Shown piece after piece: positions 18,001-28,689 of a stretch of 64,000 nt of DNA. How positions within the stretch are numbered: position 1 is the stretch's first letter; every line of letters begins with the position of its first letter. The DNA is taken from assembly GCF_040958095.1 (NCBI RefSeq), contig NC_091160.1, positions 39,884,730 to 39,948,729 of the forward strand, read 5' to 3'. The stretch comes from Procambarus clarkii (taxonomy: Eukaryota > Arthropoda > Malacostraca > Decapoda > Cambaridae). The position numbers were made by a program, and so were the translations under genes. Below the pieces are notes generated by a model that was not told the DNA's origin, searched no databases, and saw nothing but the letters and a program-made list of their open reading frames with translations.

Positions 18001-21000
18001 AAATACTTGATTTCTATATATAACAGAATGTATGTCGGTCTCCTAGTCCTTTAGCCGATTGTTTGATGCAAGTGATCTATCTCCTTTCTTAAAAATTGGT
18101 ACCACATTAGCAACCTTCCATGACTCTGGGACTCTGCCTGACTCTAATGATTTATTAAATATGGTTGACAGTGCCTCCCAAAGCTCCTCTTTGCATTCTG
18201 GGGTGTGAGTTTTCAGTAACATATACAATGTATAATGACTGCGTTCATAACACTGAAAACATAACAATTATAATACAATTATCAATTATATAATACAAAC
18301 GTGGAAACTTTATGTATTATCTTCACTTACCTGCAATTTCCATTTCTGGAGGCACCCTCAAGACGCCGAGCAGCCTGAGGGAACCAAACATAACCAAACA
18401 AAGACCACCAGACCAGGCCACTATGGCCAGCGCCCCCACTATGTTCCAGGCGAGGACCTCCGCGCTGCCCCCGTACACAATGCCACCATCCTGGAAGAGG
18501 GCCACAGCAACCAGCCCCCACAACCCACCTCCCATGTGTACAGCCACAGCATCAAGTGGGTCGTCAACTGTGGAAGAAATATTAATTAACTTTACACTCA
18601 CAACCTCAACAGTCCCAATATGCATGTACACTTCCCAATGATGTAACAAGAGAATATTATTTAAGTATTTGCTTTACATCTTCAGAACATAACAGTGAAG
18701 TTAAAAAATTGCAAATTGAAGTTAGATAAAGCCGGCTACTTGTTGCCTTCTTGAGACAAAGAAGTTAAGAAAACTGAGCGGTGAGAGAAGCAGTGACGTA
18801 CCCTTCAACTTGGGCAGAAGGGTGTGGATGGCGAGGAACACTGATCCACCCACTGTACCAATGACACAGGCACTCCATGGCTGGACAACGTTGCACCCGG
18901 CACTGATTGACACCTGTCATGGAAATATGTCCTTAAGCATTGGATAAACAAACTCACAGACATTGCAAGTAACGGTATTTTGATACGAAATTAGTTATGT
19001 TATCATAATACTAAATTAAGTTTAAATTAAATGTCCATCCATGAAAATTAACAGCTAGCAGAGTCCATCACACTAGCACCAGATGGACTCCCAGCCACAC
19101 AGTGCAGAGTGGTACTTACCATGCCAGCGAGAGAACCATTAAGGGCCATTAGGAAGGACCAGAGAGACTCCCTCCTAGAATGATTCATCAAGAGCACAGC
19201 GATGCCTCCTGAAGACGCCGAGATCACAGTGTTAAAGACAGCCTTGGCAATGGCTACAGCATCAACCTCGTGGCTGATGGACGCTTGGAACCCTCCGTTG
19301 AAGGCCAGGAACCCGAAGAGCAGGATTAAGAATCCCTGAGCTGCCAGCTGGAAGTTCAAACACAACTTTACACCTTCATCTTGACGTATAATATTTGTAT
19401 TAAACATGATATTCCACTAAAATTATATCTTGCTTCATGACCTCATATAATAACACATATTACTAATGCTCTATGAACATACCGGCACAGAGTGTCCACG
19501 TATCTCCTTGCCCTTGGGTCCGAAGCGACCGATTCTGGGCCCAAGAATTACAGCCCCAACAAGAGCTGCCACGCCCCCTGTGAGGTGGACGACGCCGGAG
19601 CCACCGAAGTCCTGGTAGTGTTGAGTCTTGAGCCAGCCAATATCTGACCAGGTCCAGTGTGACACCACAGGGTACACCACACCTGTACAAACACAAATAT
19701 TATCATAACCAGGTACACCACAGCTGTACCAACACAAACATTGTCATATCCAGGTACACCATAGGGGCTGTCTTACATATGCCAGCTGTGCAAATGTTAG
19801 ACAGTCTCCTCTCTTATGAATTTTGAGACACAGAAACAAAGAGATAAAGAGAATCGGATTCCTTCCACCCACCAGACAGCATGACGGAGTAGATGAGGTA
19901 GGCGTTGAAGGCACACCGCTCAGCCATCGACCCGGAGACTATGGTGGCAGCTGTGGCAGCGAACGCGAACTGGAACAACCAAAAGACCAGGCGCTCGTCC
20001 GCCAGCCCGTATGTCCAATCGCCCATGCCAGAGAAGCTGTTTCCTCTTCCAAATGCCAGCTGGAACCCTACCAGCAAGTACGCTATGGCACTCGTCTGGA
20101 GAGAGCAATAAGGTAGATGTTTAGTACAGGAATAAGCACTAAAAGAAGTGATGGAGACAGTACTGGAAAGAAGTAATTAAGGCGGGCCAGGGAGGGATTA
20201 AAGAGGACGATATGGTAGTAGAATTTTTATAATTTCAAAATTTTGCATAACACCTGCAGACTTGGGTTTGGGAAACCAAATATATATTTCTCAAGAAATG
20301 GGCGAGAACTTCACATATTAAAAACGAAGGCGGGTGTTTGATTACTTACCAATAATGTGTAAGTTCTTGAAAAGAATGTTGGCAGTGTTCTTGGACCTTA
20401 CGTATCCTGCCTCAAGCAACGTGAACCCCGTCTGCAACACTGTTGGAAAAAAATACAAATTGTATATCAAATTCATTTAAAGCATGTTAACAATATTTCC
20501 AGAATAGAGAATACCTGTATTTTATTACTGAATAAATACTTGATTTCTATATATAACAGAATGTATGTCGGTCTCCTAGTCCTTTAGCCGATAGTTTGAT
20601 GCAAGTGATCTATCTCCTTTCTTAAAAATTGGTACCACATTAGCAACCTTCCATGACTCTGGGACTCTGCCTGACTCTATTGATTTATTAAATATGGTTG
20701 ACAGTGCCTCCCAAAGCTCCTCTTTGCATTCTGGGGTGTGAGTTTTCAGTAACATATACAATGTATAATGACTGCGTTCATAACACTGAAAACATAACAA
20801 TTATAATACAATTATCAATTATATAATACAAACGTGGAAACTTTATTTATTATCTTCACTTACCTGCAATTTCCATTTCTGGAGGTACCCTCAAGACGCC
20901 GAGCAGCCTGAGGGAACCAAACCTAACCAAACAAAGACCACCAGACCAGGCCACTATGGCCAGCGCCCCCACTATGTTCCAGGCGAGGACCTCCGCGCTG

Positions 21001-24000
21001 CCCCCGTACACAATGCCACCATCCTGGAAGAGGGCCACAGCAACCAGCCCCCACAACCCACCTCCCATGTGTACAGCCACAGCATCAAGTGGGTCGTCAA
21101 CTGTGGAAGAAATATTAATTAACTTTACACTCACAACCTCAACAGTCCCAATATGCATGTACACTTCCCAATAATGTAACAAGAGAATATTATTTAAGTA
21201 TTTGCTTTACATCTTCAGAACATAACAGTGAAGTTAAAAGATTGCAAATTGAAGTTAGATAAAGCCGGCTACTTGTTGCCTTCTTGAGACAAAGAAGTTA
21301 AGAAAACTGAGCGGTGAGAGAAGCAGTGACGTACCCTTCAACTTGGGCAGAAGGGTGTGGATGGCGAGGAACACTGATCCACCCACTGTACCAATGACAC
21401 AGGCACTCCACGGCTGGACAACGTTGCACCCGACACTGATTGACACCTGTCATGGAAATATGTCCTTAAGCATTGGATAAACAAATTCACATACATATTG
21501 CAAGTAACGGTATTTTGATAAGAAATTAGTTATGTTATCATAATACTAAATTAAGTTTAAATTAAATGTCCATCCATGAAAATTAACAGCTAGCAGAGTC
21601 CATCACACTAGCACCAGATGGACTCCCGGCCACACAGTGCAGAGTGGTACTTACCATGCCAGCGAGAGAACCATTAAGGGCCATTAGGAAGGACCAGAGG
21701 GACTCCCTCCTAGAATGATTCATCAAGAGCACAGCGATGCCTCCTGAAGAGGCCGATATCGCAGTGTTGAAGACAACCTTGGCAATGGCTACAGCATCAA
21801 CCTCGTGGCTGATGGACGCTTGGAACCCTCCGTTGAAGGCTAGGAACCCGAAGAGCAGGATTAAGAATCCCTGAGCTGCCAGCTGGAAGTTCAAACACAA
21901 CTTTACACCTTCATCTTGACGTATAATATTTGTATTAAACATGATATTCCACTAAAATTATATCTTGCTTCATGACTTCATATAATAACACATATTACTA
22001 ATGCTCTATGAACATACCGGCACAGTGTCCACGTGTCTCCTTGCCCTTGGGTCCGAAGCGACCGATTCTGGGTCCAAGAATTACAGCCCCAACAAGAGCT
22101 GCCACGCCCCCTGTGAGGTAGACGACGCCGGAGCCACCGAAGTCCTGGTAGTGTTGAGTCTTGTGCCAGCCAATATCTGACCAGGTCCAGTGTGACACCA
22201 CAGGGTACACCACACCTGTACAAACACAAATATTATCATAACCAGGTACACCACAGCTGTACCAACACAAACATTGTCATATCCAGGTACACCATAGGGG
22301 CTGTCTTACATATGCCAGCTGTGCAAATGCTAGACAGTCTCCTCTCTTATGAATTTTGAGACACAGAAACAAAGAGATAAAGAGAATCGGATTCCTTCCA
22401 CCCACCAGACAGCATGACGGAGTAGATGAGGTAGGCGTTGAAGGCGCACCGCTCAGCCATCGACCCGGAGACTATGGTGGCAGCTGTGGCAGCGAACGCG
22501 AACTGGAACAACCAAAAGACCAGGCGCTCGTCCGCCAGCCCGTATGTCCAATCGCCCATGCCAGAGAAGCTGTTTCCTCTTCCAAATGCCAGCTGGAACC
22601 CTACCAGCAAGTACGCTATGGCACTTATGACTGGAGAGAGCAATAAGGTAGATGTTTAGTACAGGAATAAGCACTAAAAGAAGTGATGGAGACAGTACTG
22701 GAAAGAAGTAATTAAGGCGGGCCAGGGAGGGATTAAAGAGGACTATATGGTAGTAGAATTTTTATAATTTCAAAATTATGCATAACACCTGCAGACTTGA
22801 GTTTGGAAAACCAAATATATATTTCTCAAGAAATGGGCGAGAACTTCACATATTAAAAACGAAGGCGGGTGTTTGATTACTTACCAATAATGTGTAAGTT
22901 CTTGAAAAGAATGTTGGCAGTGTTCTTGGACCTTACGTATCCTGCCTCAAGCAACGTGAACCCCGTCTGCAACACTGTTGGAAAAAAATACAAATTGTAT
23001 ATCAAATTCATTTAAAGCATGTTAACAATATTTCCAGAATAGAGAATACCTGTATTTTATTACTGAATAAATACTTGATTTCTATATATAACAGAATGTA
23101 TGTCGGTCTCCTAGTCCTTTAGCCGATAGTTTGATGCAAGTGATCTATCTCCTTTCTTAAAAATTGGTACCACATTGGCAACCTTCCATGACTCTGGGAC
23201 TCTGCCTGACTCTATTGATTTATTAAATATGGTAGACAGTGCCTCCCAAAGCTCCTCTTTGCATTCTTTAAGCACCCTGGCAAACACTTCATCCGGCCCT
23301 GGGGATTTGTTTGGTTTGAGTTTTACTGTTTGTTTAATAACATCCTCCCTGGTAACTGCTAAACTAGTCAACCTGTCTTTTTAACATTTTTAACCGGTTG
23401 TACGAATTCCTGTTCTAAACTGACTTCCCTATTCTTAATCCTTTTGTACCACGCTCTTTCTACCTATAAGGTTCTTCAGATACTTTGTTATCCATTTTGG
23501 GTCATTGGTATTCGATCTATTCAATTTGTATGGAATACTACGTTCCTGTGCTTTGCATAGAATATTTTTAAATCAGTTATATTTTAAATCCACATCGAAA
23601 TCCCTTTTTACGTCACCTATTGCTGGATTTACATCTCGCTCCAAGACTGCCAAACCCCCATGCCCAAGACTCCAATCTATTTGACCAAAAAATTCTTAGG
23701 CACCAATCGCTGGGTTCATGTCTCGCTCTAAGACCGGCCAACCCTCATGCCCAAGACTTTCCAATCTATTTGACCCAAAACATTTCTTAGGCTATTAAAA
23801 TCAGCTTTTCGAAAATCTGGCACTTTAACAGAATTTTCTCCTACAGATCTATTTCATTCTATGCTAAATCTGATTTCTCTGTGATCACTGTTCCCTAACT
23901 CACTCCCTATTTCGATGTCATTAATTTGTGTTTCCCCTGCTAGTTAACACTTAATCTAAAATATTATTTTCCCGCGTTGGTTCCAATGTGTTGCGTAAGA

Positions 24001-25180
24001 AAGCAATCGTCAATTAATTCTATAAATCTTCTGCTTCATTATTTCCTGTTCTGTTAAACCAATTTATTCCACTAAAATTAAAGTCACCCATGGCACAAAT
24101 ACTGTTAGACCCAGATGCTCTAGATATTTCATCCCATAGGTGCTTTGCTTCCATCCCGTCTAAGTTTGGTGGCCTGTATATAGCTCCTATTATAAGATTT
24201 GCTTTTTCGTTAAATTCTATCCATATAGTTTCTGTGTGTGGTTCAGTTTTGATTCCCTCTTTGAGACTACATTTCAAATTGTCCCTAACATATATGGCTA
24301 CTCCCCCTCCTCGTCTAATATATCTATCTGTGTGAATAAATCCATTTGATATTCAGCTAATAGTTCTCTATTTTCTACATTCATCCACGTATTTAGTGGA
24401 TGGTTAGTATCCACTAAATAGTAAAGTTTTAGTAAAGACAGTATTTATTGAAGATGGTTACAGGGATGAGCATGGTTATGTTGTGAGCAGTTAAGGTATT
24501 TACAGCGAGGAAGATAGGGTGAAATAAAGACGGTAAGTGATGATGCCCGTCAATAAAGACGGTGAGATGCCTTAAATAAAGACGGTAAGATAACGAGTAG
24601 TAAAGAAGCTTACAAAAATGAAGATAGTATGTAGGAAATATGTAGTGATGCAGACGGTGAAAGTGAATTCAGTATTACATTTTCTGCGATAGAGATCGAA
24701 GGGAAAGGAGGGGGGGGGGGGCAGAGGGCAGGAAAGGTGAGAAAGGGTGGATGTTGGGGGAGAGGGGTGAGATAGGACAGGGCAGAAGAGAGGGGAGAAT
24801 ACGGAAAGAGATAACTGAAAGGGGGAGAGAGAGAGGAGAAATTGAGAGAGCGGGGATGGGAAAGATAGACCCGGTCGTAGCCTAGTATTCTCCCTCCCAA
24901 AGTAATGTATACCGTGATCTGTATATCTGTTTATATACTTTTAAAAGGGGTGCTTTCAAGAGGACATTGTTAATTAGAAACGTGCCGCTAATGATAGGAA
25001 ATAACATTAACGTTGATACTCACTGAATATTAGGATTCCGGTCAGAATGAGGAAGAACATGTCCTTGTCAGTCAGCGAGGGAGCCAGCAGGTCACGTTCC
25101 TCCCGGACGACTGAAGACAGCGTCGCTGACGGCGGGTCTTCGGCAGACATTAACCAGGTTATATCTTGGCCGGAATCCAT
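11596..25180 (-). CDS. AMT-A: ammonium transporter gene with four tandem core blocks
   Basis: Amt/MEP-family gene for a membrane ammonium channel/transporter. Single exons: 1 (25024-25180), 8 (13027-13122), 9 (12126-12302), 10 (11596-12005). Exons 2-7 occur in four tandem copies between them. Signatures are [16 protein letters not shown] in TM1, [13 protein letters not shown] with the first pore His, and [15 protein letters not shown] with the second. All splice sites are GT/AG and phases match AMT-B. No single copy is open throughout. Exon 1, copy 4 exons 2-3, exons 4-7 of copy 1, 2 or 3, then exons 8-10 give an open frame of 1932 nt including the stop (643 residues). Whether the cell makes this, or the locus is decaying, is unknown. 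Confidence 0.7.
12126..12302 (-). CDS. AMT-A exon 9: C-terminal cytoplasmic region
   Basis: The acceptor tttttccag precedes 12302. The first codons ([11 protein letters not shown]) align with [11 protein letters not shown] of AMT-B exon 9. The exon is unusually Cys-rich (CGC, CSVCCS), unlike B. The donor is GTAACT after GAA G. If that donor is not used, the frame stops within three codons. Confidence 0.75.
12306..13020 (-). other. AMT-A intron 8
   Basis: Intron between exons 8 and 9. It holds CT-rich low-complexity sequence (12770-12930) and a repeat-like stretch around 12560-12750, but no gene. Confidence 0.6.
13027..13122 (-). CDS. AMT-A exon 8
   Basis: Encodes [17 protein letters not shown] and onward, the conserved segment at the start of the cytoplasmic tail. 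Relative to AMT-B it lacks 9 nt (AYPADAW is reduced to ADAW). Splice phases are 1 and 1. It is the only copy in the gene; the tandem unit breaks about 30-40 bp upstream of its acceptor. Confidence 0.9.
13155..15686 (-). CDS. AMT-A core block, copy 1 (exons 2-7)
   Basis: Exons: 2 (15285-15374), 3 (14808-15030), 4 (14418-14617), 5 (14055-14282), 6 (13735-13846), 7 (13265-13501). Every splice site is canonical and exons 4-7 are open and in phase. Exon 3 begins ACGAG where copy 4 has TCATAAG. The 2-nt loss throws it out of frame with exon 2, so exons 2-3 cannot be used together. This copy carries B-like alleles (SHEGDAVA in exon 5, VRPWS in exon 6, LLGLLRV in exon 7) that copies 2-4 lack. It sits next to the single exon 8. 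Confidence 0.85.
15510..15686 (-). mobile_element. CR1-like RT fragment plus SINE tail at unit junction 1/2
   Basis: The minus strand encodes [18 protein letters not shown], an early reverse transcriptase motif. It is fused at 15663-15683 to the tail of a tRNA-headed SINE (ttctggggtgtgagttttca), then to AMT intron 7. It lies in the predicted intron between exon 7 of copy 2 and exon 2 of copy 1. Confidence 0.85.
15687..18219 (-). CDS. AMT-A core block, copy 2 (exons 2-7)
   Basis: Exons: 2 (17818-17907), 3 (17340-17563), 4 (16950-17149), 5 (16587-16814), 6 (16267-16378), 7 (15798-16034). It shares the 2-nt loss at the exon 3 acceptor with copies 1 and 3 and adds a 1-nt insertion (gcccc for gccc) near 17490, so exon 3 is doubly damaged. 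Exons 4-7 are intact. Exon 7 is identical over 237 nt to AMT-C exon 7. Confidence 0.85.
18043..18219 (-). mobile_element. CR1-like RT fragment plus SINE tail at unit junction 2/3
   Basis: Same composite junction as at 15510-15686, with the SINE tail at 18194-18216. It differs by a few substitutions, including ggttgac for ggtagac, shared with the next junction. Confidence 0.85.
18220..20752 (-). CDS. AMT-A core block, copy 3 (exons 2-7)
   Basis: Exons: 2 (20350-20439), 3 (19873-20095), 4 (19483-19682), 5 (19120-19347), 6 (18802-18913), 7 (18331-18567). The only lesion seen is the shared 2-nt loss at the exon 3 acceptor. Exons 4-7 are intact and in the same phase as AMT-B, so they could follow copy 4 exon 3. 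Confidence 0.85.
20576..20752 (-). mobile_element. CR1-like RT fragment plus SINE tail at unit junction 3/4
   Basis: Third copy of the composite junction, with the SINE tail at 20728-20750. At the right end of copy 4 (23268) the RT instead continues into its native sequence, which shows the original breakpoint. Confidence 0.85.
20753..23268 (-). CDS. AMT-A core block, copy 4 (exons 2-7), next to exon 1
   Basis: Exons: 2 (22885-22974), 3 (22406-22630), 4 (22018-22215), 5 (21655-21882), 6 (21335-21446), 7 (20864-21100). Exon 3 is intact and joins exon 2 in frame (V-I-S-A-I-A-Y). Exon 4 is 198 nt instead of 200: near 22022 the sequence reads cacagtgtcc where the others read cacagagtgtcc, so it ends in phase 1 and exon 5 would be misread. 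Exon 7 has Met to Arg in LVRFGSLR. Confidence 0.85.
23100..24420 (-). mobile_element. CR1-like non-LTR element, degenerate (endonuclease and RT start)
   Basis: A minus-strand remnant in AMT-A intron 1. At 24020-24277 an 85-codon frame has [10 protein letters not shown] and [13 protein letters not shown], typical of the apurinic-like endonuclease of non-LTR elements. At 23111-23371 the RT start is seen ([18 protein letters not shown], then [15 protein letters not shown]). Between them the frame is broken several times. Its internal part supplied the right edge of the AMT-A tandem unit. RT motifs with the catalytic Asp pair are absent. Confidence 0.85.
25024..25180 (-). CDS. AMT-A exon 1 (start exon)
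   Basis: ATG at 25180-25178 starts [19 protein letters not shown], matching [16 protein letters not shown] of AMT-B. The exon ends [12 protein letters not shown] plus one base at the donor GTGAGT, phase 1 as in B. It holds the extracellular N-terminus and the start of the first membrane helix. It is the only start exon for the four core blocks. Confidence 0.9.
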
Positions 25181-25238
25181 AGTTGGATCTCTCAAAATCG
25201 CAAGGAAAATATCCTAGTCAACTTTAGACGAAATGGGC

Positions 25239-25607
25239 AACCCGTTCTCGCAAATTCGTAAAGTCAATATTGACTTATTAACTACGTGTATAGGTGATAT
25301 ACTAAACATAATAGATACCCCTAAAAAGATTCATAGAAAACACCGACCTTACCTAACCTTGTTAGTATCTTAAGATAAGCATCTTATTGCTTCGTAATTA
25401 CAATTATTACTTAACCTATACCTATTATAGGTTAGGTAATAATTGTAATTACGAAGCAATAAGATGCTTATCTTAAGATACTAACAAGGTTAGGTAAGGT
25501 CGGTGTTTTCTATGAATCTTTTTAAGGGTATCTATTATGTTAAGTATGTCACCTATGCACATATTTAATAAGTCAATATTGACTTATTAAATTTGCGAGA
25601 ACGGGTT
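25239..25607. mobile_element. 369-bp near-perfect foldback element
   Basis: The two halves are inverted copies of each other, from aacccgttctcgcaaatt at the left to its complement ending at 25607, centred near 25425. There is no coding capacity. It looks like a foldback MITE. It sits 59 bp upstream of the AMT-A start codon. I see no clear target-site duplication. Confidence 0.9.
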
Positions 25608-25663
25608 ACACCTTCTCACTCTTAAGCTCCTCCAACTACTGTCTGTTTTCGCGGAGCACTGCG

Positions 25664-25672
25664 GTATTTATG
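25664..25672 (-). promoter_or_regulatory. candidate TATA element of AMT-A
   Basis: The minus strand reads CATAAATAC followed by GC-rich sequence. Transcription from here would start near 25640 and place the foldback element in the 5' leader unless it is spliced out. This is weak evidence, based on composition and position only. Confidence 0.25.
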
Positions 25673-26028
25673 GGCGACCAGATGAGATGCTGATTGGTGA
25701 TTTTTACAGCTAATTCCCACTGATGCCACGGTGGTTGAAGGGGGGAAGGGAATTATCGGGGGAAAGCGCCCAGGATCAGGATTTGGGATAGGAAGGAATG
25801 GTACCCAACCACATGGACGGTCGGTGGGTTTGAACGCCGACCTGCATGAAGCGAGACCGTCGCTGTGATGGTATCCATACAAAGGAGATTCAAAAGATAA
25901 GATTCAGAAAGATACAAAGATAAATATAACCCGTCATAATGAGACAGACAGTGCAGCCAAATTAGCGTGTAACAAAGATGAAGTTGAATTAGAACTAGGT
26001 ATCCCCCATCTCTACCGTCAAAACTATA

Positions 26029-26640
26029 TTGTTCCAAACACTCAGGTCTGATAGAAAACAAATTACTGACTCCCAACGACCTAAAAGCACTAGTATAAAA
26101 AGCTATGATTTGTTCATATCTGAAACCTACATCTATGGGCAGCACAAAACGTCCACCAGACTGTGCGACACAGTGGTTGCCAGGATCAGGTTGGGTTACC
26201 GTTACCTGTGGCAGGTGGCTGCAGGTGACGGATCTCCCAATCCAGAGCACTCCAGGTGCAAATTCTGTCAGCAGGAACTGCGGCATGATCTCCCACACTA
26301 CATCACCGAACGCCGTTATTAGACCTTTTAGACCAGTTGGCATGAGGTACCTGGAATTTTGCAATTACTTTATTCACTCTTGTGTTCTTGAAGATATCCT
26401 CACAGTGCACCCAAAATTTGCCAGTGTAGGCTACTGAACATATGTCCCTGTATGACTAACCATCCTGCGAGATGGGGACTTTTAGTATCACTGCTGCCTT
26501 ATTCACTCTTGTGCTCATGATATCCTCATAATAGACCCAGAGTCTGTCAGTGCAGACTACTTATCACATGCCTCTGTATGACTAACCATCCAGTGTGATG
26601 GGGATTTTTAACATCACGCAGCTAGCTTTTTGACGGTCCG
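26029..26640 (+). mobile_element. retroelement 3' fragment (post-RNase H Cys/His motif)
   Basis: The plus strand encodes RLGYRYLWQVAAGDGSP and CKFCQQELRHDLPHYI, a Cys/His motif found after RNase H in some non-LTR elements. The same protein segment is on the minus strand at 33864-34172. The following 3' noncoding part contains the recurring tgtatgactaaccatcc. Confidence 0.7.
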
Positions 26641-27095
26641 TCTAATTACCACAAGCTACCACAAACTACACAAACTTCAGAAAGCTTCCTGGCAATACGT
26701 TAGTAATGAATAAATATGATATATTTACTCATTATAATGTTGGTGCTGAATGTACAACACGAAAAAACATAATTTTAATCTGAAAAAGTATCTTTTTATA
26801 AAGAAATTAGACGAAAATAAAAAGCTGGTGACGCCAAATCAAGTCGACGATCCAAGCTTCGGTTAGGTTAGGTTAGGTTTGGTTAAGTTAGGTTAGGTTA
26901 GGTTAGGTTAGGTTAGGTTAGGTTAGGTTAGGTTAGGTTAGGTTAGGTTAGGATAGGTTAGGTTAGGATAGGTTAGGTTAGGTTAGATTAGGTCAGCCTA
27001 ACTTAATATATCATATTTATTCATTACTAACGTATTGCCAGGAAGCTTTCTGAAGTTTGTGTAGTTTGTGGTAGCTTGTGGTAATTAGACGGACC
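26636..27095. mobile_element. foldback element enclosing a TTAGG array
   Basis: Terminal inverted repeats of about 90 bp (left 26636-26727, right about 27004-27095; ends ggtccgtctaattacc and complement) flank an inner array of the arthropod telomere repeat. It has no coding capacity. Confidence 0.9.
26862..26997. repeat. interstitial telomere-type (TTAGG)n array
   Basis: About 27 near-perfect TTAGG units with a few variants (ttagga, tttgg). TTAGG is the ancestral arthropod telomere repeat. The array is internal to a foldback element, not a chromosome end. Confidence 0.95.
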
Positions 27096-27099
27096 CAAT

Positions 27100-28680
27100 G
27101 AAGGTTCATATATCGCTATGAAGCGGTAGTTTATGGTAATGTAATGACCTCGTTGTAATGAACCCACCCCAGTGGGAACAATTATCCAAGAGCAACGCCA
27201 ATTCAACGTTAAAGTAACGTCATCAGCATCGATTCGACGTCGAGCCAAAGCCAATCCTGGATATTGTGGATATTGATTGATAAAGATTAAGGCACCCAAG
27301 AGGTGGCACGGGCATGAATAACCCGTAAACACCATAAGAATTACGTTAAGAAGTACGTTAAACAGTAACAAGGTTGGACAGGTGGAACGGTCACACAATG
27401 ATTGGCGAGTCATCGAGCAAATTGGTTATTGAAAGATTGAACAGTTTTAACCATAAATATGTAACAACATTCGCTGGTCAACGCATGTATATAAAGGAAT
27501 ATATTGAAACTCAACGAACAAATAATATACCCTGATCCCTTGTGAAACAGCAGAGTAGTCTACGTTCTCAGGTCACACTTGGGGATAAGGAGAGGTAAAG
27601 TAATTATCAGGAGAAAGCGCTAAGCCATTAGGACAATATAACCTTTGGAAGGGATTAAGATTTAGGATAGGACGGAGGGAAGGAATGGTGCCCAACTACT
27701 TGGAAATTGAAATTGAAATAAGTTTATTGAGGTAAAATACACATAAAGGGATGAGGTAGCTCAAGCTATTCTCACCCCGTTCAGTACATCGTGTTAATAC
27801 ATACATAGACACACATCACAAGCAGTAAACATATTACCAAACATTCTGAGAGATAAACATATACATTTCCTAACTACTTGGACGGTCGGGGATAGAACAC
27901 CGACCTGAACGAAGATGTCAGGTCCTTGTACAGGTATGGGCAAAGGACTCGGGGTCGAGCCCCTATTCCCCCATCCTCCTATTTATACCCACCCAAACTC
28001 ACTCATATCTGTGTCTAACCTACTCTTGAAACAATCTAGTGATCCAACGACTACTAGGTTACCTGATAATTTGTTCCATAACCCAAGAAACCGTTCCAAA
28101 CCCGAATGGAACACAGAGCTGTTGATTTAGTTAGAGAAGTTGCAAAACGAAGCCCTGAAACTAATCTTAGGATTGCAGAGAAATTCTGATTGAGGTAATG
28201 AGGAAGGAACTACACTTACAGAGTATTAGGGATAATTTCTGAGGTAAATATTATTCTCCAATTAGGCTAACGAGTGCAGGGGACGCTAATGAGTGTGTTT
28301 TGTTATATGAGAAACAATTAACACCACCATGGGTACAGGTAAAAATACCATCAAGTTTCTCATAGATTAAGGAGCAAATCAAGAAGAAAATGTTCCTGAC
28401 TGTCAAAAGTCGCCACAGAGCCAAAGTAACGGAAGGCAGACCCGCCGCGATGTGGTACAAACAAGCCACTGGGTAATCCTCTTTCAACACGGGAGACATC
28501 TCCCGTCACGCAGGGTGCACTTGCACCTCCACAGATCTCTAGTATCAGATCTTGATACTGGTAATGGCTCAAAAGGGCCACCACTTATGGGCTATTCATG
28601 CGAGTGCCACCTTTTGGGTGGCACTCGCATGAATAGCCCGTAAGCCCTTAGCCCGCATGAATAGCCCTGGCACTTAATCT
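27100..28680. repeat. repeat-rich intergenic DNA
   Basis: No gene seen. It includes fragments of the family with cacgggcatgaatagccc (27285-27330, 28490-28670), a TTTATTGAG-type interspersed repeat near 27715-27800, and a decayed CR1 3' end near 28010-28100. Confidence 0.6.
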
Positions 28681-28689
28681 TCATCAATC

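Noticed and set aside
12126-25180. A giant protein with four fused Amt domains
   Set aside because: The phases would allow it, but copy 4 breaks in exon 4 and copies 1-3 break in exon 3, so the concatenated frame is closed.
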